Below are positions 46,726 to 51,644 of a DNA stretch of 51,644 nucleotides, piece after piece (positions within the stretch are counted from its first letter, which is position 1; each line of letters starts with the position of its first letter). The notes below the pieces were generated by a model. That model saw only the letters and a list, made by a program, of their open reading frames with translations. It did not search any database and was not told the DNA's origin. The translations under genes were made by a program, and so were the position numbers. The stretch is from Nitriliruptorales bacterium (GTDB lineage: Bacteria; Actinomycetota; Nitriliruptoria; Euzebyales; JAHELV01). The stretch is from positions 1 to 51,644 of the forward strand of contig JAHELV010000025.1 in the NCBI GenBank assembly GCA_024644015.1, in the 5' to 3' direction.

Positions 46726-48567
46726 ATGGCGACGCGGTGGGCGGTACCGCCCGCGCACGTCGATCGCCCTGGTGACCGGGCCGGCGATGACGCGGCCCAC
46801 GGACAGCGGCCCACGAGCAGCCGCTCGGCACGGCCGTCGCTGGTGTTCGCCGCGGTCATCCTGGTCTGCACGTCACTCGGGTTGGGCCTGATGAACGGCG
46901 TCGCCGACGGGCACCTCGTCGACACGGACGCCTACACGTGGGCCAACCGGGCCGTGGACCTGCGCTACGAAGGCCAGTGGTTCGACGACACGCTGCGGCG
47001 CGTGAACCCACCGGCTGGACTGCAACAGCACTGGAGCCGGCCGTTCGACGTGCTCCTGCTGGTGGGCGGACTGGTCGGCGAACCGTTTGTCGGGTTCACC
47101 ACTGCGTTGTTCGGTTGGGCCGTCATCCTGCCCTGTGTCCTGGGACTCGCCACGCTGTGGCTGCTGTGGTGGGGGTTCTCGGATCTGTTGGACGATGCCG
47201 GACGCGACGCGATGGCACTGCTGTTCGCCTTGCAGCTCACGATCGTCATGGGCTTCATGGCTGGACGATCGGACCATCAGGCGCTGATGGGCCCGCTCGT
47301 GGTGGCGATCGCCGCGTTGTGTCGTCGGGGATTCGGTCGAACGGGCGACAGGAGGACCGTGGCGGTCGCCGGCGCGTTGTCCGGCTTCGCCCTGTGGGTC
47401 GGGATGGAGGCGGCACTGCTGCTTGGCGGCATCGCCGTCGCCGTCACCGTGCAGTGGGTGGCTCGCGACGACGAGGCGATCAGCAGGCTGCGTGTCTGGG
47501 CCCTCGCGCTGACGGTGAGCACGTGCATCGCCCTGGTCGCCGAGCACGGTATCGACGGTGTGCTCCAGTCCCAGCTCGATGAGCTGTCGATCACGCTGGT
47601 CGCCGCCGCGCTCGTGCTGGCGGCAGGATGCGCCGCGCTGGAACGCCTGCACGGCCGGTTGGGCTCACCGGCGCGCCGGGCGGCGGCGCTCGTGGTCGTC
47701 GCCTCGGTGGGTCTGGCCGCACTGGTCGGCGCCTTCCCCGCCATCCTCGGCGGTCCACTCGGAACGGTTGATCCCCTGTACGCGCGGACGCGACTGCAGT
47801 ACATCGGAGAGATCCAGCCGCTCGTCGGGCCGACGCTTCGCGACACGGTGAACCTGGCGGTGCCCGGGTTGAGCCTGCTGCCCCTGGTCGCCGCCTACCT
47901 GATCCCCCAGATCAGACAGCCGTCGCGGATCGTGTCGTCAGGATTGCACCTGCTGCTGGTCCCGGCGTGCGTCTACCTGGTCATGGCGATCGCTCAGCAG
48001 CGCTGGCTGTTCCCGTTGAACCTGCTGCTGGTCGTGCCGGCCGCCCTCGGCACGCAACGGATCATGCGCGCCGCGGCCCCGGCCGCGCGGCGTGTGGATA
48101 TGGGGATGATTGCCATCGCCGCATTCGCCGCGTTGTGGTGGCTGCCATTCTTCGCGTTGTCCGTCCCGGCCCTGCCGTCGCAGTGCGACATCGACGACGC
48201 GGTCACCGCGCTCGACGAGCGCGACAGCGGGGCGAAGGTGATGGCGTTCACGGACCACGGTCCCGAGCTGCTGTTCCGCACGTCGCACAGTGTGATGTCC
48301 ATCCCGAACCACCGCTACCAACCGGGCTACACGGCGACGTATGCGGCCATGGCGGCCACCGAGAGCGCCGCTGCCCGCGACGTGCTCGAGCGCAACGCTG
48401 TCGATCTCGTACTCGTGTGCACCAACAGCGCCGAGGCGGCCTTCTACGGCAACAACCCCGCTGCCTTCCACGCGCGGCTGGCCGCCGGCAGGCCGCCGGA
48501 CTGGATGGCCGAGGTGCCGACACCGTCGACCGAGCCGCGATTCCGGCTGTACGAGGTCGCCGGTTGA
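46726..48567 (+). CDS. STT3/GT-C-like polytopic membrane glycosyltransferase candidate
   Basis: The protein has 613 residues and about twelve helices. After the first helix the loop HLVDTDAYTWANRAVDLRYE carries a D-x-D (residues 66 and 68), as in GT-C enzymes. The loop continues with RRVNPPAGLQQHWSRPFD (about 92-108), and later comes MAGRSDHQALMG (about 178-189). The DxD, the HWSRPFD motif and GRxDH are shared with a family of STT3/PglB-like membrane proteins. A C-terminal soluble domain (residues 500-613) follows. The enzyme would move a lipid-linked sugar to an acceptor outside the membrane. It lies 94 bp after tadC on the same strand, so a pilus-linked role is possible. The start has only a weak Shine-Dalgarno. 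Confidence 0.78.
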   Translation: MATRWAVPPAHVDRPGDRAGDDAAHGQRPTSSRSARPSLVFAAVILVCTSLGLGLMNGVADGHLVDTDAYTWANRAVDLRYEGQWFDDTLRRVNPPAGLQQHWSRPFDVLLLVGGLVGEPFVGFTTALFGWAVILPCVLGLATLWLLWWGFSDLLDDAGRDAMALLFALQLTIVMGFMAGRSDHQALMGPLVVAIAALCRRGFGRTGDRRTVAVAGALSGFALWVGMEAALLLGGIAVAVTVQWVARDDEAISRLRVWALALTVSTCIALVAEHGIDGVLQSQLDELSITLVAAALVLAAGCAALERLHGRLGSPARRAAALVVVASVGLAALVGAFPAILGGPLGTVDPLYARTRLQYIGEIQPLVGPTLRDTVNLAVPGLSLLPLVAAYLIPQIRQPSRIVSSGLHLLLVPACVYLVMAIAQQRWLFPLNLLLVVPAALGTQRIMRAAAPAARRVDMGMIAIAAFAALWWLPFFALSVPALPSQCDIDDAVTALDERDSGAKVMAFTDHGPELLFRTSHSVMSIPNHRYQPGYTATYAAMAATESAAARDVLERNAVDLVLVCTNSAEAAFYGNNPAAFHARLAAGRPPDWMAEVPTPSTEPRFRLYEVAG

Positions 48568-48689
48568 CCTGCGTCTGCGTCGCTGCGCGATGATCCGAGC
48601 GCCCGGCGCGAGCGTATGCGCGTCGGGACCGGGGTCCGCCACGGGCCGTACGTCCGGGTCACGACGCCGTGCCGGTAGGATGTCGGCCC

Positions 48690-49355
48690 ATGCAGCCGCT
48701 CATCGTCCCGTCGGTCCTGTCCGCCGACTTCTCGCGGCTCGGCGAGGCCTGCGTCGAGCTGGAACGAGCGGGAGCGGACCGCCTGCAGTGGGACGTCATG
48801 GACGGGCACTACGTCCCCAATCTGACCTTCGGGCCCGAGGTGATCGCATCGTGTCGCGACCTCGTCTCGTGCGAGTTCGAGGCCCAGCTGATGTGCGACC
48901 GTCCCGAAGAGCTGTTGCCCCGCTACGCGGAGGCGGGCTGCGACTGGATCATCGTGCACCCGGAGACGCTGCGGCAGCCGCACCGGACGTACCAGCACAT
49001 CCGGGAGCTGGGGTGCCGGGTCGGCGTCGGCCTGTCCCCCGCGACGCCCGTGATGGTCCTCGAGCATGTGCTCGACCTCGTCGACATGGTCCTGGTCATG
49101 ACCGTCAGCCCAGGCTTCGGAGGTCAGGAGTACCTGGTGTCGATGGAACCGAAGATCGCGCGCGTCCGGGCGATGATCGACCGCTCCGGGCACGAGATCG
49201 ACATCGAGGTCGACGGCGGCATCAATCCGTCGACCATCACAGGCGCGGCGCACGCCGGAGCCAACGTCTTCGTGTCGGGCAGCTCGATCGCCGCAGCCGA
49301 CGATCAGGCGGCCGCGATCAAGGAGCTCCGGCGGCTCGCCGCCACAGCCGGATGA
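48690..49355 (+). CDS. rpe: Ribulose-phosphate 3-epimerase
   Basis: The protein has 221 residues. It interconverts ribulose 5-phosphate and xylulose 5-phosphate in the pentose phosphate pathway. The TIM barrel shows IVPSVLSADFSRLGEACVEL, the metal-binding LQWDVMDGHYVPNLTFGPEV, a weaker match EFEAQLMCDRPEELLPRYAE, VLVMTVSPGFGGQEYLVSME and IEVDGGINPSTITGAAHAGA. One departure is CDRPEEL where most Rpe proteins have MIxxPdxy, and the first His block reads EAQLM instead of the usual DVHLM. The ATG at 48690 fits the family N terminus. Confidence 0.94.
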   Translation: MQPLIVPSVLSADFSRLGEACVELERAGADRLQWDVMDGHYVPNLTFGPEVIASCRDLVSCEFEAQLMCDRPEELLPRYAEAGCDWIIVHPETLRQPHRTYQHIRELGCRVGVGLSPATPVMVLEHVLDLVDMVLVMTVSPGFGGQEYLVSMEPKIARVRAMIDRSGHEIDIEVDGGINPSTITGAAHAGANVFVSGSSIAAADDQAAAIKELRRLAATAG

Positions 49356-49359
49356 CCGG

Positions 49360-50733
49360 CTACTGGCCGTACGAGACCGACGACAGCTCCGTAACGGTTG
49401 CTCCCCCGTGGTCGCCTGCATCTTCGTCGCCACGGACGATCTCACCTGTGACGTCTGACGCGGTGTCGTCACGCCGCATCCAGGCCTCGATGACGGCGCC
49501 GATGTCGATGCCCGTCGTGTCGATGAGCTCGTCGGCGAGCAGCCGTACCGAGATGATGGACCACTCGTCGATCGCATCGCCGAGGTCGTCGGTGATCGCC
49601 CGCGAGCCTTCGAGCACGGACACCATCGGACCCTGCTGCAGGCCGACACGCTCGCTGAGGTACTGGTAGGCCTCGTCGGCGACCGGCTCGGTCGCCAGGA
49701 CCAACCCGAACACGATGCTCTGCCGCCGCAGCCGGCGGATCAACGCGTAGGCGTGCTGCATGCCGAACTCGGCGTCGGGCAGCTCGACCAGCAGGCGTCC
49801 GTGCAGCGTGTCGACCCGCAGCGCGGTCCCGTTGCCGCCCGACCCGGCAAGCTGTCTGATGGTGTGCTCCTCCAGTCCGTGGTCGGCCAGCAACGCCTGC
49901 GCCCAGCTGGCGCGCCAGCGGCCATCGGTCACCATCTCCGCCGCGGCGCGGCTCGGTGCGTGGACCTGGCGCACGAGCTCGTCGTTGAAGCGTCGGCCGC
50001 AGGTCGGGCACGACAGCTGCAGGATCGACTGGCGCGTCTCGTCGTCCAGTTCGCTCACGCGGCCCAGGGTCCGATGGTCCTGCCGGCAGATGATCAGATA
50101 CTCGCGCTCGATCAGACCCTGCCGGTAGAGCTCGCCGACCGAGCGGTACTGCGACATCGGCGTGTCGTCGAGGTCGGTGATCGACGACCCGGTCCGCACG
50201 AGATCGGTGATGAAGCTGCGGGCGTCGTCGTCGGCGAGCGCCTGCGCGGCGGCGCGGTCGGCGGACGGCGACAGGACGGCGGTGGGCTCGGCCCCGTGGC
50301 CGAGGTCGACGCCGGCGGCGGGAAGCCGCAGCGTGTGCGGACGCCATTCGATCTGCGGGTCGTCGGTCTCGTCGACCTTGGTGGCCTCGACGGCCGTGGC
50401 GACGGCAGCACAGAAGTCGTCGAGCGTCGACGAACCGTGTTGCGACCGCACCTCCCACGCGTCGAGACGTTTGCCCGCCGGTGCCAGGACGAACAACGAC
50501 TGGGAGCCGAAGAAGACCTCCGGCAGCATCCGGCGCAAGGGTGACGGGGGCTGCGGTGCGAGCCAGTCCGTGTCGAGGGATCCGTCGTCGAGCCCCGCGG
50601 CGCGCTCCGCCGCCTGGACCACATGCTCAACGAGCGCGGCGTAACGCACCTCCTCGAGCCGTCGTGCGATGGCCCGCATGCGTCGGCGATCCGTCAGTTC
50701 GATCCGCGCGCTGCGCGCTTCGAGTGTGAACAT
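49360..50733 (-). CDS. Protein of unknown function with a putative C-x3-H...C-x2-C zinc site
   Basis: The protein has 457 residues and I do not recognise a family. The middle carries a possible zinc site, with C216 and H220 in LIICRQDHRTLG and C242 and C245 in LSCPTCGRRFND. The segment after it (about 300-345), GTALRVDTLHGRLLVELPDA and EFGMQHAYALIRRLRRQSIV, reads like an alpha/beta domain with charged residues. The N-terminal half is helical and has no membrane segment. GAGG lies 8 bases before the ATG. It converges on rpe with 4 bp between stops. It may bind nucleic acid, but nothing proves it. Confidence 0.75.
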   Translation of the reverse strand: MFTLEARSARIELTDRRRMRAIARRLEEVRYAALVEHVVQAAERAAGLDDGSLDTDWLAPQPPSPLRRMLPEVFFGSQSLFVLAPAGKRLDAWEVRSQHGSSTLDDFCAAVATAVEATKVDETDDPQIEWRPHTLRLPAAGVDLGHGAEPTAVLSPSADRAAAQALADDDARSFITDLVRTGSSITDLDDTPMSQYRSVGELYRQGLIEREYLIICRQDHRTLGRVSELDDETRQSILQLSCPTCGRRFNDELVRQVHAPSRAAAEMVTDGRWRASWAQALLADHGLEEHTIRQLAGSGGNGTALRVDTLHGRLLVELPDAEFGMQHAYALIRRLRRQSIVFGLVLATEPVADEAYQYLSERVGLQQGPMVSVLEGSRAITDDLGDAIDEWSIISVRLLADELIDTTGIDIGAVIEAWMRRDDTASDVTGEIVRGDEDAGDHGGATVTELSSVSYGQ

Positions 50734-51141
50734 GCCCGCTGCCTCGTTGTCCGCCGACACGGCTGCCGGACGCGCCGACACGCCGCAATGCCACAACCAC
50801 CGATGGCCGGTGTCCGCAGTGGAGGCTACAGGTGGCCACCACGCCTGAGCGAATCGGCCGCTCTGCGGCGACGTCACAGCCCAGCTCGCCAGCCTTGGCT
50901 ACACCGTCGAACTCACCCCCGCCGCCGGCTGACAACCCACCACCCCCGGCACGCCGACCGGCACGGGCGGCCACCTCACCGCGCCCAGCCCACCAGCCGC
51001 CCGCCAGGTCATGCACGTGTCAGACCTAGACGCGTGCCGCTCGACGGCTGACATGCCCGCACACATTGGGCCGTCCATCCTGGTTGGGCTCGACGCGGGG
51101 ACCGTAGGGTGGCAACTCGGGAACGGTCGGGAGGTCCTGGT
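50734..51141. other. Spacer between the zinc-site gene and the broken oxidoreductase
   Basis: This is about 408 bp without a convincing gene. A short open stretch at about 50854-50932 (plus) reads VTAQLASLGYTVELTPAAG before a stop. It resembles the C-terminal end of some transposases but is far too short to assign. The rest is C-rich, with no hairpin or promoter that I can support. Confidence 0.5.
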
Positions 51142-51505
51142 GTGAAGCAGCATCGCGTCGTCGTCTGGCGGCACGGCCGACCGGAGGCGCTGCAGGTGGT
51201 CCTCGAGGATGTCCCCGAACCCGGGACCCGCGAGGTCAGGGTCAAGGTCCTGGCAGCCGGGGTCTCCGCGTTCGACCCTCATGGTTCGCGCCCGCTGGTT
51301 CCCCGGGTTTCCGATGCCGGGTAGCCCTGCCGAGCCGAACGCCTGGTTCCGGCCCACGCTTGGCGCACTGCTGGAGCTGCTGGCGGCGGGCGAGCTCACA
51401 CCGGTCGTGGCGGAGCGCATACCCCTCGTAGATGCCGTCCGCGCCCACCAGCCGCTCGCCCGCGGCGGACACGCCGGCAAGACCGTCCTCGTGGCCGGCA
51501 CGTGA
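51142..51505 (+). pseudogene. Broken zinc-type alcohol dehydrogenase / quinone oxidoreductase (MDR family)
   Basis: The first 45 codons, from a GTG with GGAGG upstream, read as the start of an MDR oxidoreductase: WRHGRPEALQVVLEDVPEPG followed by VLAAGVSAFD. A frameshift near 51270-51280 moves the reading into another frame, which carries RARWFPGFPMPGSPAEPN and ends with the family's C terminus, LLELLAAGELTPVVAERIPL, VDAVRAHQPLARGG and GKTVLVAG. Only about 120 residues remain of some 320, so the whole NAD(P)-binding middle is deleted. The fragment cannot encode an active enzyme. Confidence 0.8.
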
Positions 51506-51563
51506 CCGGCTCCGCGCAGTCCATCGCGGCTGGTGGCCGACCGCCGGCCCGCGCCACCGGCAG

Positions 51564-51644
51564 ATGAGCTGGCAGCACATCGCGCTTGCGGTCGTGTCGG
51601 TCGTCGCCGTCGGGCTGACCGCGTTGCTGTCGCGGTCGCATGCC
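51564..51644 (+). CDS. Start of a possible membrane protein (cut by the right edge)
   Basis: An ATG at 51564 opens a frame that stays open for the last 27 codons. It reads SWQHIALAVVSVVAVGLTAL followed by LSRSHA, a basic end after a hydrophobic helix. This looks like the N terminus of a membrane protein. There is no clear ribosome binding site and the rest is outside the window, so this is tentative. Confidence 0.35.
   Translation, partial: MSWQHIALAVVSVVAVGLTALLSRSHA

Noticed and set aside
50854-50932. Insertion sequence remnant
   Set aside because: The reading VTAQLASLGYTVELTPAAG before a stop is reminiscent of transposase C termini, but about 25 residues without terminal repeats cannot be assigned.
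1-51644. tRNA, rRNA or other structural RNA genes
   Set aside because: No cloverleaf-like sequence with a TTC-type arm, no rRNA segment and no riboswitch consensus was noticed by eye. A covariance search could still find a small RNA.

Overview
This window is 51.6 kb of high-GC DNA from an actinobacterium. The strongest evidence is gene order. Read on the minus strand from about 35.2 kb down to 13.4 kb, the order is thrS, HIT/Ap4A phosphorylase, pgsA, a PatA-like acyltransferase, a PimA-like mannosyltransferase, lemA, pdxS, pdxT, yebC, ruvC, ruvA, ruvB, yajC, secD, secF, apt, relA, a glyoxalase-II-like hydrolase and then aspS. This matches the conserved core known from Mycobacterium and relatives (the Rv2614c to Rv2572c neighbourhood), with a few insertions and the striking absence of hisS. 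The phosphatidylinositol mannoside genes support Actinomycetota. A deep-branching lineage such as Nitriliruptoria or Euzebya-like organisms is my guess only.

Layout. (1) 1-9.83 kb, minus strand: a cell-surface glycan region. It holds a GT2 polyprenol-phosphate-mannose-synthase-like enzyme, a GtrA flippase fused to an HprK-like P-loop domain, a GT39 membrane glycosyltransferase, an exported phosphoesterase, an exported membrane-anchored protein of unknown function, an exported GH99-like protein and a lipoprotein. The last five are joined by 4-bp ATGA overlaps. A secreted DNRLRE plus beta-helix protein runs off the left edge. (2) 9.83-10.33 kb: a relatively AT-rich spacer with a likely promoter for that operon. 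(3) 10.33-17.5 kb: aspS, a divergent UbiA prenyltransferase, a repeat-dense convergent spacer, a metallo-beta-lactamase-fold hydrolase, a divergent TrkA-C membrane protein, and relA. (4) 17.5-35.2 kb: the conserved housekeeping block (ppGpp, Sec translocon, Holliday junction resolution, PLP synthesis, PI/PIM lipid synthesis, thrS) and two TPR genes. (5) 35.4-46.6 kb, plus strand: a histidine kinase, a LuxR-type response regulator and a complete monoderm-type Tad pilus cluster (two duplicated Flp pilins, TadE, TadG-like, CpaB, TadZ/CpaE, TadA/CpaF, a VWA-TadB fusion, TadC). An STT3-like GT-C membrane protein follows. (6) 48.7-51.6 kb: rpe, a convergent unknown protein with a putative zinc site, a broken quinone-oxidoreductase gene and the start of a membrane protein cut by the window edge.

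How the parts work together. In region 1 the GT2 enzyme would make lipid-linked mannose, the GtrA module would help flip it, and GT39 would use it outside the membrane. The exported phosphoesterase, GH99-like protein, lipoprotein and beta-helix protein would act on or bind the resulting glycan. In region 5 the two-component pair probably controls pilin expression: a 16-bp palindrome lies upstream of each pilin gene. The STT3-like protein at the end of the cluster could glycosylate pilins or another surface substrate. Tandem repeats recur at several gene junctions of the housekeeping block (13.1-13.4, 17.6 and 23.6 kb), and one has been read into the C terminus of RuvC.
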